Shown here in pieces: positions 36,306-44,431 of a DNA stretch of 64,000 bases. Source of the DNA: Prado023 sp039812125 (GTDB taxonomy: Bacteria; Actinomycetota; Actinomycetes; S36-B12; CAIYMF01); assembly GCA_039812125.1 (NCBI GenBank), contig JBDHZV010000001.1:5748-69747 (forward strand), read 5' to 3'. Both the position numbers and the translations under genes were made by a program. The number at the start of each line of letters is the position of its first letter. The first letter of the stretch is position 1. Under the pieces are notes generated by a model that saw only the letters and a list, made by a program, of their open reading frames with translations, made no database searches and was not told the DNA's origin.

Positions 36306-38560
36306 CCCCGACCGACACCCCCGCGGACCCGACGCCTGTGCCTGCCGAGCCTCCGGCGCCCAAGGGGCCCGCGAAGCACCCCGTCAGCACCGGCGACATC
36401 GACCGCCTGGTCGACGGGGCCCACCACAGCCCGCACTCCATCCTCGGCGCCCACCCGCACGATGGCGGCGTGACCATCCGGGTGCTGCGGCCGATGGCCA
36501 AGGAGGTCATCGTCGTGACCCCCGAGGACCGGGTCGCCATGACCCACGAGCACCGCGGGGTCTGGGTCGCGGTGCTCGACCAGGACGTGGTCCCGTCGTA
36601 CACCATCGACGTCAGCTACGGGCAGGGCCTCATCCCGGCCGACGATCCGTACCGCTACCTGCCCACCCTGGGCGAGCTCGACCTGTACCTGATCGGCGAG
36701 GGCCGCCACGAGGAGCTGTGGAAGACCCTCGGCGCCCATGAGCGGACCTACGACAGCCCGTTCGGCCCCATCAGCGGCACGTCGTTCGCCGTGTGGGCAC
36801 CCAGCGCCGAGGGCGTCCGGGTCATCGGCGACTTCAACGGCTGGGACGGCACCGGCCACCCCATGCGGTCCATGGGTGGCACCGGCGTCTGGGAGCTGTT
36901 CATCCCGAACATCGGGGCCGGCACCACCTACAAGTTCTCGATCCTGGGCAAGGACTGGGTGTGGCGCGAGAAGGCCGACCCGATGGCGTTCCACACCGAG
37001 GTCCCGCCGTCAACCGGGTCGGTCGTCTACACCTCGGACTACACGTGGAGCGACGACGAGTGGCTGGCCAAGCGCGCCGCCACCGACGTGCTCAGCTCCC
37101 CGATGTCGGTGTACGAGGTCCACCTCGGCTCCTGGCGGCTGGGACTGGACTACCGCCAGATCGCCGACGAGCTGGTGGAGTACGTCACCGAGATGGGCTT
37201 CACCCATGTCGAGCTCATGCCGGTGGCCGAGCACCCGTACGCCCCGTCCTGGGGCTACCAGGTGACCTCGTACTTCGCACCCACGTCGCGCTTCGGCAAG
37301 CCGGACGACTTCCGCTACGTGGTCGACTGCCTGCACCAGGCCGGCATCGGCGTCATCCTGGACTGGGTCCCGGCGCACTTCCCGAAGGACTCCTGGGCGC
37401 TGGCCCGCTTCGACGGGACCGCGCTGTACGAGCACGCCGACCCCCGCCGCGGGGAGCAGCCGGACTGGGGCACCTTCGTGTTCGACTTCGGCCGCACCGA
37501 GGTCCGCAACTTCCTGGTCGCCAACGCGATCTTCTGGCTGGAGGAGTTCCACATCGACGGCCTGCGGGTCGACGCGGTGGCGGCCATGCTCTACCTGGAC
37601 TACTCGCGCAACGAGGGCGAATGGCTGCCCAACCAGTACGGCGGCCGGGAGAACCTCGACGCGGTCGCGTTCCTGCAGGAGATGAACGCGACCGTCTACA
37701 AGCGGGTCCCCGGCGTGGTCACGGTGGCCGAGGAGTCGACGTCGTGGCCGGGCGTCACCCGGCCGACCTACCTGGGCGGCCTGGGCTTCGGCCTCAAGTG
37801 GAACATGGGCTGGATGAACGACTCGCTGGGCTACATCTCCCGCGAGCCGGTCCACCGCATGTGGCACCACAACGAGATGACCTTCGCCATGGTCTACGCC
37901 TGGAGCGAGAACTTCTGCCTGCCGATCTCGCACGACGAGGTCGTCCACGGCAAGGGCTCCCTGGTGCAGAAGATGCCCGGCGACCGCTGGCAGAAGATGG
38001 CCAACCTGCGGGCCTACCTGGGCTACATGTGGGCCCACCCCGGCAAGCAGCTGCTGTTCATGGGCAGCGAGTTCGGCCAGACCTCGGAGTGGAGCGAGGA
38101 GCGCGGCCTGGAGTGGTGGCTCTGCGAGTACAAGGACCACTACGGCGTCCAGCACTGCATGCGCGACATGAACCGGGTGTACCGCGAGACCAACGCCCTG
38201 TGGGCCATGGACAACTCCCCCGAGGGCTTCCAGTGGATCGATGCCAACGACGCATCGGGCAACGTGTTCTCGTGGCTGCGCTACGGGACCGACGGCTCGA
38301 TCATCGCCTCGATCACGAACTTCTCGCCGGTCGTGCGCGGTGACTACCGGGTCGGCCTGCCGCACACGGGCACCTGGACAGAGGTGCTCAACACCGACGC
38401 GGAGGGCTACGGCGGTTCCGGCGTGGGCAACTTCGGGGCGATCGATGCCGAGTCCGTGCCCTGGCACAGCCGGCCCGCGTCGGCGGCGATCACCCTGCCG
38501 CCGCTGGCCACGGTCTGGCTGCGCTTCGAGCCCGCCGCCGGCGAGGGCGACGCGGAGTAG
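36302..38560 (+). CDS. glgB: 1,4-alpha-glucan branching enzyme GlgB
   Basis: Cuts alpha-1,4 chains and re-attaches them as alpha-1,6 branches. The 752-residue product has a Pro-rich start, N-terminal beta-sandwich and CBM48 domains (SAEGVRVIGDFNGWDG), and the GH13_9 barrel with nucleophile D424 (GLRVDAVAAML) and acid/base E477 (VAEESTSWPG). ATG 36302 has GGAGAGG upstream and overlaps the glgE stop. The frame is open through glgE, but a fusion is excluded because glgE uses another frame. A strong terminator follows 14 bases after the stop. Confidence 0.97.
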   Translation: MTPTDTPADPTPVPAEPPAPKGPAKHPVSTGDIDRLVDGAHHSPHSILGAHPHDGGVTIRVLRPMAKEVIVVTPEDRVAMTHEHRGVWVAVLDQDVVPSYTIDVSYGQGLIPADDPYRYLPTLGELDLYLIGEGRHEELWKTLGAHERTYDSPFGPISGTSFAVWAPSAEGVRVIGDFNGWDGTGHPMRSMGGTGVWELFIPNIGAGTTYKFSILGKDWVWREKADPMAFHTEVPPSTGSVVYTSDYTWSDDEWLAKRAATDVLSSPMSVYEVHLGSWRLGLDYRQIADELVEYVTEMGFTHVELMPVAEHPYAPSWGYQVTSYFAPTSRFGKPDDFRYVVDCLHQAGIGVILDWVPAHFPKDSWALARFDGTALYEHADPRRGEQPDWGTFVFDFGRTEVRNFLVANAIFWLEEFHIDGLRVDAVAAMLYLDYSRNEGEWLPNQYGGRENLDAVAFLQEMNATVYKRVPGVVTVAEESTSWPGVTRPTYLGGLGFGLKWNMGWMNDSLGYISREPVHRMWHHNEMTFAMVYAWSENFCLPISHDEVVHGKGSLVQKMPGDRWQKMANLRAYLGYMWAHPGKQLLFMGSEFGQTSEWSEERGLEWWLCEYKDHYGVQHCMRDMNRVYRETNALWAMDNSPEGFQWIDANDASGNVFSWLRYGTDGSIIASITNFSPVVRGDYRVGLPHTGTWTEVLNTDAEGYGGSGVGNFGAIDAESVPWHSRPASAAITLPPLATVWLRFEPAAGEGDAE

Positions 38561-38574
38561 GAGCGCGACCTGAT

Positions 38575-38614
38575 GAGGCAGGGCCCCCGACCAGCCGGTC
38601 GGGGGCCCTGCCTC
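38575..38614. terminator. Perfect 18-bp hairpin terminator
   Basis: Arms 38575-38592 and 38597-38614 pair perfectly over 18 bases around a 4-base loop (agcc). It is the strongest stem in the window, directly after glgB. The convergent thioredoxin gene ends 100 bases further on, so it may serve both. Confidence 0.92.
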
Positions 38615-38713
38615 GTGTGGGACGGTGGCTCATCCACCGGGTCTTCCGGGTCTCCCGTGGCCCGCGGCCACATCTCAGGCGGGCCGCGCGGTGGTGGCCC
38701 GGTGCAGCGGCGC

Positions 38714-39643
38714 TCAGAACAGGGCGTTGGCCAGGTCCATGCGTGCGCGGGCCACCGACGGGTCGTCGGGCCCCACGACCTCGAACAGGTCGAGCAGGTG
38801 GGCCCGCAACCGGTCGCGATCCGCCCCTGAGGTGAACCGGATCGCCCCCACCAGCCGGGCGAACGCCTCGACCGGGCGGGCGTCCAGGACCAGGACGTCG
38901 GCCGCGCGCTCCTGGGCCTCGAGGTCGTCGGGGGCGGCGTCCGCGGCGGCCAGCACCTGTGCGCGGTCCCGGCCGGAGACCCGCTCGAACACCCCCACGA
39001 GTGCCAGCCCGGCACGGGCGACCGGGTCCTGGGGCGTGGAGTCCAGGATCGACTGGTAGGAGGCGCGCGCCGCGGCCCAGTCGCCGTCCTCGATGGCGAC
39101 GTAGGCGGCCTCCAGCCGCGGGTCCGCGGGCGGCTCGGCCGCGGGCTCGGCACCCCCGACGCCGCGGACGGTGCCTGTCACGCCGTTCGCGGCGGCGAGC
39201 TTGAGAAGCTCCTCGAGGTACGCCCGCACCTGCTGCTCGGGCAGGGCGCCCTGGAACAGCGGGACGGGCCGGCCGCCGACGAGGGCGAACACGCTGGGGA
39301 TGGACTGCACCGCGAACGCCTGGGCGATCCCGGGGTTGGCGTCGACGTCGACCTTGGCCAGCACCCACCGACCGGCGTACTCCTCGGCGAGGCGCTCGAG
39401 GATGGGCGACAGGGTCTTGCACGGGCCGCACCACGTCGCCCACAGGTCCAGCACGACGGGGACGCGGGCGGACAGCTCCAGCGCGTCGCTCTGGAACGTG
39501 GCGTCGGTGACATCGACGACCACCGGTGGGGCGCTGGGATCGGCCGCCCGGGTCGCAGCCCGCTGCTCCGCCTCCTCCTGCGCCTGGCGGGCTGCCGCCA
39601 GCGCCGCGAGATCAACTGCACCGTACGCGGAGAGGTTGCTCAT
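38714..39643 (-). CDS. Thioredoxin-TPR protein (CnoX/YbbN-like co-chaperone)
   Basis: The 309-residue product has a thioredoxin domain (about 40-145) with an intact CGPC motif at 72-75 (DLWATWCGPCKTL) and the cis-Pro block QSIPSVFALVGGRPV. A helical TPR-like C-terminal half (about 185-305) follows. Relatives such as E. coli CnoX hold unfolded or oxidised clients for chaperones; the intact CXXC here implies redox activity as well. ATG 39643 is chosen over two upstream ATGs because the domain starts after it and GAGAAT lies seven bases before. It is cytoplasmic, with no signal peptide. Confidence 0.88.
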   Translation of the reverse strand: MSNLSAYGAVDLAALAAARQAQEEAEQRAATRAADPSAPPVVVDVTDATFQSDALELSARVPVVLDLWATWCGPCKTLSPILERLAEEYAGRWVLAKVDVDANPGIAQAFAVQSIPSVFALVGGRPVPLFQGALPEQQVRAYLEELLKLAAANGVTGTVRGVGGAEPAAEPPADPRLEAAYVAIEDGDWAAARASYQSILDSTPQDPVARAGLALVGVFERVSGRDRAQVLAAADAAPDDLEAQERAADVLVLDARPVEAFARLVGAIRFTSGADRDRLRAHLLDLFEVVGPDDPSVARARMDLANALF

Positions 39644-39727
39644 GGCCGCCATTCTCGCATCGCCCCACGGGCACGGGCACGGCTCACCACGGGACCGCAC
39701 GGACGGGATCAGGCGACCGGATCGGCA

Positions 39728-41410
39728 CTACACCGGCTCGCGGTAGCTGCCCCATACCGAGCGCAGGGCCGCGCACATCTCCCCCAGCGTCGCCTCGACC
39801 CGGGCCGCGGCGAGGAGCAGCGGCACCAGGTTCGCATCGCCACGAGCGGCCGCGGCGAGCTGCTCCAGCGCGGTGCCCACAGCGTGGTCGTCGCGCGCTG
39901 CACGCCGGGCGGCCAACCCGGCCACCTGCTCGGTCTCCACCTCCGCCGGGATCCGCAGCAGCGCAACGTCCGGGGGCCCGGAGTCGGTGTGGGTGGTGAC
40001 CCCCACGACCGGCAGCCGACCCTCCTCCACAGCCCGCTGGTGGGCGTAGGCGGCGTCGGCGAGCATCCCGGTGAACCACCCGGACTCGATGCCGGCCAGC
40101 AGTCCCGACATGACCGGGCCGATCGGGTGGTCGCCGTCCGGGTGGCGGGCCCGGCCCCGCGCGAGGATCTGGGCCAGCAGGTCCTCCGCCTGCGCCTCCA
40201 TCCGGTCGGTCATCGCCTCGACGTACCAGCTGCCGCCCAGCGGGTCGGCGACGTGGGCGATCCCCGTCTCCTCTGCGATGACCTGCTGGGTGCGCAGGGC
40301 GATGCGGGCCGCTCGTTGCGACGGCAGTGCCAGGACCTCGTCCAGCGCGTTGGTGTGCAGGGAGTTGGTGCCGCCCAGCACCGCGGCCAGTGCCTCGATG
40401 GTGGTGCGCACGATGTTGTTCTCGGGCTGCTGCGCGGTGAGGCTCACCCCGGCCGTCTGGGTGTGGAACCTCAGCCACTGCGACCGGGGCTGCGTGGCGC
40501 CGTACCGGTCACGCATCCAGCGCGCCCACAGCCGGCGGGCCGCCCGGAACTTGGCGACCTCCTCGAACAGGTCGATGTGCGCGTCGAAGAAGAACGTCAG
40601 CGCTGCGGCGGCCTCGTCGACGTCGAGGCCCCGCGCCAGGCCCAGCTCCACGTACCCGAAGCCGTCGGCCAGGGTCAGGGCGAGCTCCTGCGCGGCGGTC
40701 GCCCCCGCCTCCCGGATGTGGTAGCCCGACACGCTCAGGGGCTTGATGCGCGGGGCGTGCGCGGCGGTCCACTGCATCATGTCGCCGATCAGGCGCAGGT
40801 GCGGCTCCGGGCTGAACAGCCACTCCTTCTGCGCGATGTACTCCTTGAGGATGTCGCTCTGCAGGGTCGCATCCAGCGCGCCCGGTCCCACGCCCTGCCG
40901 CTCCGCGGCCACGACCAGCATCGCCAGCATCGGCACTGCCGGGCCGGAGATGGTCAGGGACGTCGTCACGCGGTCCAGTGGGATCCCGGCGAACAGCACC
41001 TCGAGGTCGGCCACCGAGTCGATCGCCACGCCGCAGTGGCCGACCTCCCCACGGGCCAGCGGGTCGTCTGAGTCCCGGCCCATCAGCGTGGGCAGGTCGA
41101 AGGCGACCGAGAGCCCGCCCCCACCCGAGGCGAGGATCTCGTGGAAGCGCTCGTTGGTCAGCGCGGCGGACCCGAACCCGGCGAACTGCCGGATCGTCCA
41201 CAGCCGACCCCGGTAGCCGGTGGCGTGCAGGCCCCGGGTGAACGGGTGCGCCCCGGGCCACCCCACCGCCGCCGGGGGCTCCCCCTGCGGCGGACCGTAG
41301 ACCGGGTCGAGCTCCTCGCCGGAGTGGCTGCGGAACTCGGCCTCCCGCAGCCGTCCGGACATCCGGGCGCGGGCGTACTGCTGCCTCCAACGGTCGTGGG
41401 CGTGGCCCAT
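39728..41410 (-). CDS. icmA: Acyl-CoA mutase large subunit, isobutyryl-CoA mutase-like (IcmA)
   Basis: Adenosylcobalamin-dependent acyl-CoA mutase catalytic subunit. The 560-residue product matches the substrate barrel of methylmalonyl-CoA mutase but ends before any B12-binding domain (no DxHxxG). Two specificity positions read Phe76 (TIRQFAGFG) and Gln194 (LKEYIAQKEW). In methylmalonyl-CoA mutases these are Tyr and Arg; Phe/Gln is the isobutyryl-CoA/n-butyryl-CoA mutase pair. The small B12-binding partner IcmB is not in the window. ATG 41410 follows TAGCGT by six bases, so it is leaderless and separate from meaB just upstream. Confidence 0.85.
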   Translation of the reverse strand: MGHAHDRWRQQYARARMSGRLREAEFRSHSGEELDPVYGPPQGEPPAAVGWPGAHPFTRGLHATGYRGRLWTIRQFAGFGSAALTNERFHEILASGGGGLSVAFDLPTLMGRDSDDPLARGEVGHCGVAIDSVADLEVLFAGIPLDRVTTSLTISGPAVPMLAMLVVAAERQGVGPGALDATLQSDILKEYIAQKEWLFSPEPHLRLIGDMMQWTAAHAPRIKPLSVSGYHIREAGATAAQELALTLADGFGYVELGLARGLDVDEAAAALTFFFDAHIDLFEEVAKFRAARRLWARWMRDRYGATQPRSQWLRFHTQTAGVSLTAQQPENNIVRTTIEALAAVLGGTNSLHTNALDEVLALPSQRAARIALRTQQVIAEETGIAHVADPLGGSWYVEAMTDRMEAQAEDLLAQILARGRARHPDGDHPIGPVMSGLLAGIESGWFTGMLADAAYAHQRAVEEGRLPVVGVTTHTDSGPPDVALLRIPAEVETEQVAGLAARRAARDDHAVGTALEQLAAAARGDANLVPLLLAAARVEATLGEMCAALRSVWGSYREPV

Positions 41411-41416
41411 CCCTCC

Positions 41417-41422
41417 ACGCTA
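41417..41422 (-). promoter_or_regulatory. -10 element, leaderless icmA
   Basis: TAGCGT on the minus strand, six bases before the ATG at 41410. GGAGGG fills the gap but abuts the ATG, so it cannot act as a normal Shine-Dalgarno sequence. Confidence 0.55.
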
Positions 41423-41429
41423 CGCCGGC

Positions 41430-42392
41430 TCAGCCCGTCAAGCCGGCCACGATCCGGTCTGCGGCGGTGAACGCATCCAGCCGCCCCGCGGCCACGTCCT
41501 GGGCCAGCCCGGCGAGCGCGCCGTCGCCGCCCACGGCGGCGAACCGGGCCTGCAGGGCCGCCAGCGCGATCCCCTGGATCTCGGCTCCCGCCCGCTCCCG
41601 GCGCCTCGTGAGCCCGGCCCCGGTGCGCTCCAGCCACACCCGGTGCTCCTCGATCGCACCCGCGAGCTGGTCGACGCCGTCGCCCCTCGTCGCGATCACC
41701 TGCAGCACCGGCGGCGTCCAGTCCCCCTCCCGGGCAGCGGTCCCGAGCGAGATCATGTGACGCAGCTCCCGGGCGGTGGAGTCGGCGCCGTCCCGGTCGG
41801 CCTTGTTCACCGCGAACACGTCACCGATCTCCAGGATGCCGGCCTTGGCCGCCTGGATGCCGTCGCCCATCCCGGGAGCCAGCAGCACCACGGTCGTGTC
41901 GGCCGCCCCGGCGATCTCGACCTCCGACTGCCCGACCCCCACCGTCTCGACGAGGATGGTCGCGCAGCCCGCAGCCTCGAGCACCCGGATGGCCTGCGGC
42001 GTGGCCGCCGACAGCCCGCCGAGGTGGCCGCGCGAGGCCATCGAGCGGATGTAGACCCCCGGGTCGAGGGCGTGCTCCTGCATCCGGATGCGGTCACCGA
42101 GCAGCGCGCCGCCCGAGAACGGCGACGAGGGGTCCACTGCCAGGACCCCCACGCGCTGGCCGCGTGCCCGCAGGTGGCGCACCAGCGCGGAGGTCGTCGT
42201 GGACTTGCCGACGCCGGGGGCGCCGGTCAGCCCGATCACGTGGGAGCGCCCGGCGTGCGCGGCGATCATGGCCATCAGCGGGCGCAGCGGCGCGGCGCCG
42301 TCCTCCACGATGGTCAGCAGGCGCCCCACCGCGCGCGGGTCCCCCGCCCGGGCCCGGCCCACGAGGACGTCGAGGTCGGTCGAGCGCGCCAC
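41430..42392 (-). CDS. meaB: Methylmalonyl-CoA mutase-associated GTPase MeaB
   Basis: G3E-family P-loop GTPase that loads and protects adenosylcobalamin mutases. The 320-residue product has Walker A GAPGVGKST, the DPSSPFSGGALLGDR block, the switch region ETVGVGQSEVEIAGAAD and NKAD for guanine recognition. GTG 42392 has GGGAG upstream. It follows the thiolase gene by 15 bases and precedes icmA by 19; it may serve both IcmA and the ethylmalonyl-CoA mutase. Confidence 0.95.
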   Translation of the reverse strand: MARSTDLDVLVGRARAGDPRAVGRLLTIVEDGAAPLRPLMAMIAAHAGRSHVIGLTGAPGVGKSTTTSALVRHLRARGQRVGVLAVDPSSPFSGGALLGDRIRMQEHALDPGVYIRSMASRGHLGGLSAATPQAIRVLEAAGCATILVETVGVGQSEVEIAGAADTTVVLLAPGMGDGIQAAKAGILEIGDVFAVNKADRDGADSTARELRHMISLGTAAREGDWTPPVLQVIATRGDGVDQLAGAIEEHRVWLERTGAGLTRRRERAGAEIQGIALAALQARFAAVGGDGALAGLAQDVAAGRLDAFTAADRIVAGLTG

Positions 42393-42407
42393 GTCGTCTC
42401 CCGGGCC

Positions 42408-43595
42408 TCAGGCGCCCGGGACGCGCACGATCAGCGCGTCCCCCTGGCCGCCACCGCCGCACAGCGCCGCAGCACCGGTCCCCCCACCCCGCCGACGCAG
42501 CTCCAGGGCCAGGTGCAGCACGATCCGCGCCCCCGACATGCCGACGGGGTGCCCCATGGCGATCGCGCCACCGTTGACGTTCACCCGATCCGGATCCACC
42601 CCGAGCAGACGGGTCGACACGATGCCGACTGCCGCGAAGGCCTCGTTGATCTCAAGCAGGTCCAGGTCCGTGGGGTCGATGCCCGCGCGGGCGCACGCGC
42701 GTTCGATGGCATGGGCCGGCTGCTCGTGCAGGGAGGCGTCCGGACCGGCGACCACGCCGTGGGGTCCGACCTCGGCCAGCCACGTCAGGCCCAGCTCGTC
42801 GGCCCGCTCCCGGCTCATCACCACCACGGCGCAGGCACCGTCGGAGATCTGGGAGGCCGACCCGGCGGTGATGGTGCCGTCGCGGGCGAACGCGGGGCGC
42901 AGCGACCCCAGGGAATCGGCCGTCGTCTCGCCGCGGATGCCCTCGTCGGCGCGCACCAGCAGCGGCTCGCCCCGTCGCTGCGGCACGGCCACCGGCACGA
43001 TCTCGTCGTCGAACAGCCCGGCAGCGGCTGCCCGTGCCGCCCGCTGGTGGGAGGCCGCGGAGAAGGCGTCCTGCTCCAGGCGGGTCAGGCCGTAGCGGGC
43101 GTTGTACCGCTCGGTCGACTCCCCCATCGCCAGGTGGTCGAAGGCGCAGAACAGGGCGTCCTGGGACATGGCGTCCAGCAGCCGCCAGTCGCCGTACTTG
43201 ACCCCCTCCCGGGACCCCAGGAGCAGGTGCGGGGCGTTGGTCATCGACTCCATCCCGCCGGCCACGACCACGTCGAACTCCCCGGCGCGGATCAGCTGGT
43301 CGGCCAGCGCGATGGCGTCCAGGCCGGACAGGCACACCTTGTTGATGGTCAGGGCGGGCACGTCCATGCCGATGCCGGCCTCGACGGCTGCCTGGCGGGC
43401 GGTGATCTGGCCGGCGCCGGCCTGGATCACCTGCCCCATGATCACGTACTGCACCTGGTCGGGCCGGACCCCGGCCCGCTCGAGGGCCCCCCGGATGGCC
43501 ACGCCCCCGAGCTGCGGGGCGGTGAACCCCTTCAGGGAGCCGAGCAGGCGTCCCATCGGCGTGCGCGCGCCGGCGACGATCACGGATCCGGACAT
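42408..43595 (-). CDS. Acetyl-CoA acetyltransferase (thiolase)
   Basis: Condenses two acetyl-CoA to acetoacetyl-CoA, the entry step to the ethylmalonyl-CoA route, or cleaves 3-ketoacyl-CoA. The 395-residue product has the acylated Cys88 (TINKVCLSG), His in GGAIAMGHPVG and the second Cys in ALCGGGGQG. The length and the Met-rich substrate loop GGMESMTNAPHLL fit the short-chain biosynthetic type. ATG 43595 has GGGAGG upstream. It is the first gene of a unit with meaB. Confidence 0.93.
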   Translation of the reverse strand: MSGSVIVAGARTPMGRLLGSLKGFTAPQLGGVAIRGALERAGVRPDQVQYVIMGQVIQAGAGQITARQAAVEAGIGMDVPALTINKVCLSGLDAIALADQLIRAGEFDVVVAGGMESMTNAPHLLLGSREGVKYGDWRLLDAMSQDALFCAFDHLAMGESTERYNARYGLTRLEQDAFSAASHQRAARAAAAGLFDDEIVPVAVPQRRGEPLLVRADEGIRGETTADSLGSLRPAFARDGTITAGSASQISDGACAVVVMSRERADELGLTWLAEVGPHGVVAGPDASLHEQPAHAIERACARAGIDPTDLDLLEINEAFAAVGIVSTRLLGVDPDRVNVNGGAIAMGHPVGMSGARIVLHLALELRRRGGGTGAAALCGGGGQGDALIVRVPGA

Positions 43596-43645
43596 GGTGG
43601 CCTCCCAGGTGCGCGCCCACGGGCGCGCGACGTCGGAACCCCTCC

Positions 43646-43651
43646 ACCATA
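43646..43651 (-). promoter_or_regulatory. Putative -10 element of the thiolase-meaB unit
   Basis: TATGGT on the minus strand, 50 bases before the thiolase ATG; divergent from the epimerase promoter. Confidence 0.4.
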
Positions 43652-43694
43652 GTCCCGGTCACCCCACCCCCGGATGCCGGGAGAGCCCACGGCG

Positions 43695-43700
43695 TAGGCT
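43695..43700 (+). promoter_or_regulatory. Putative -10 element of the epimerase gene
   Basis: TAGGCT, 54 bases before the ATG at 43755; the leader carries GGAGGAGG. Confidence 0.4.
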
Positions 43701-43754
43701 CTTCCCCGTTCGTCGAGGCCATCGGCCGAGGTGCCGGTGGGAGGAGGATGACCC

Positions 43755-44216
43755 ATGGCACAGCCCACCACCACGTCCGTGCCCGACCTGCTCGGCCCGC
43801 TCGTGGAGCGCATCGACCACGTCGGCCTTGCGGTGTCGGACCTGGATGCCGCGATCGACTTCTACGCCCGCGTGTTCGGCCTCGCCGCGGTGCACGAGGA
43901 GGTCAACGAGGAGCAGGGCGTGCGTGAGGCGATGGTCGACGTGGCCGGCTCCGGGTCGTTCCTGCAGCTGCTGGCTCCGCTGCGTCCCGACTCGCCCATC
44001 GGCAGGTTCCTGGCCCGCAACGGCGAGGGCATGCAGCAGCTGGCGTTCCGGGTGGCCGACATCGACGAGGCCAGCGCGCGCCTGCGCGCCGCCGGCGTCC
44101 GGCTGCTCTACGACGCGCCGCGGCGAGGCACGTCGGGGTCGCGGGTCAACTTCGTGCACCCGAAGGACTGCGGCGGGGTGCTCGTGGAGCTCGTCGAGCC
44201 GGCGGCCGCGCACTAG
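43755..44216 (+). CDS. mce: Methylmalonyl/ethylmalonyl-CoA epimerase
   Basis: Vicinal-oxygen-chelate metalloenzyme that interconverts the (R) and (S) forms of methylmalonyl- or ethylmalonyl-CoA. The 153-residue product has RIDHVGLAVSDLD, EEQGVREAM, SFLQLLAPLRPDSPIG and NFVHPKDCGGVLVELVE. Expected metal ligands are H22, Q70 and E144. The fourth, normally His in a GxHH motif, is Gln here (GEGMQQLAF, Q93-Q94). ATG 43755 has GGAGGAGG upstream. It stands beside ccr, so ethylmalonyl-CoA is a likely substrate. Confidence 0.9.
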   Translation: MAQPTTTSVPDLLGPLVERIDHVGLAVSDLDAAIDFYARVFGLAAVHEEVNEEQGVREAMVDVAGSGSFLQLLAPLRPDSPIGRFLARNGEGMQQLAFRVADIDEASARLRAAGVRLLYDAPRRGTSGSRVNFVHPKDCGGVLVELVEPAAAH

Positions 44217-44388
44217 GCGCACGAGCCGCCCGCCCGCGGCGCGACGCCGCGAGCCCTCCGGCCGGGATCGCCCACATCATGGCCGGTCCCGGCCCTGCGC
44301 CGGGCTCACCCACGGGCCTCCCCGACCCGGTGGGCGACCGGTGCCCCGGGCCCGCACCGTCGGCTGTCCTCACCGCGTTACCCGCCGG

Positions 44389-44394
44389 TAGCCT
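44389..44394 (+). promoter_or_regulatory. Putative -10 element of ccr
   Basis: TAGCCT, with a leader of about 30 bases carrying GGGAGG before the GTG at 44432. Confidence 0.45.
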
Positions 44395-44431
44395 GACAGG
44401 GCCGGCCGGTCCGGCAGCTGGGAGGCGCACC

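Noticed and set aside
34625..38560. Single 1311-codon frame that would fuse extra sequence to GlgB
   Set aside because: The first 559 codons are an out-of-frame reading of glgE. GlgB homology starts at ATG 36302, which has a ribosome site and overlaps the glgE stop.
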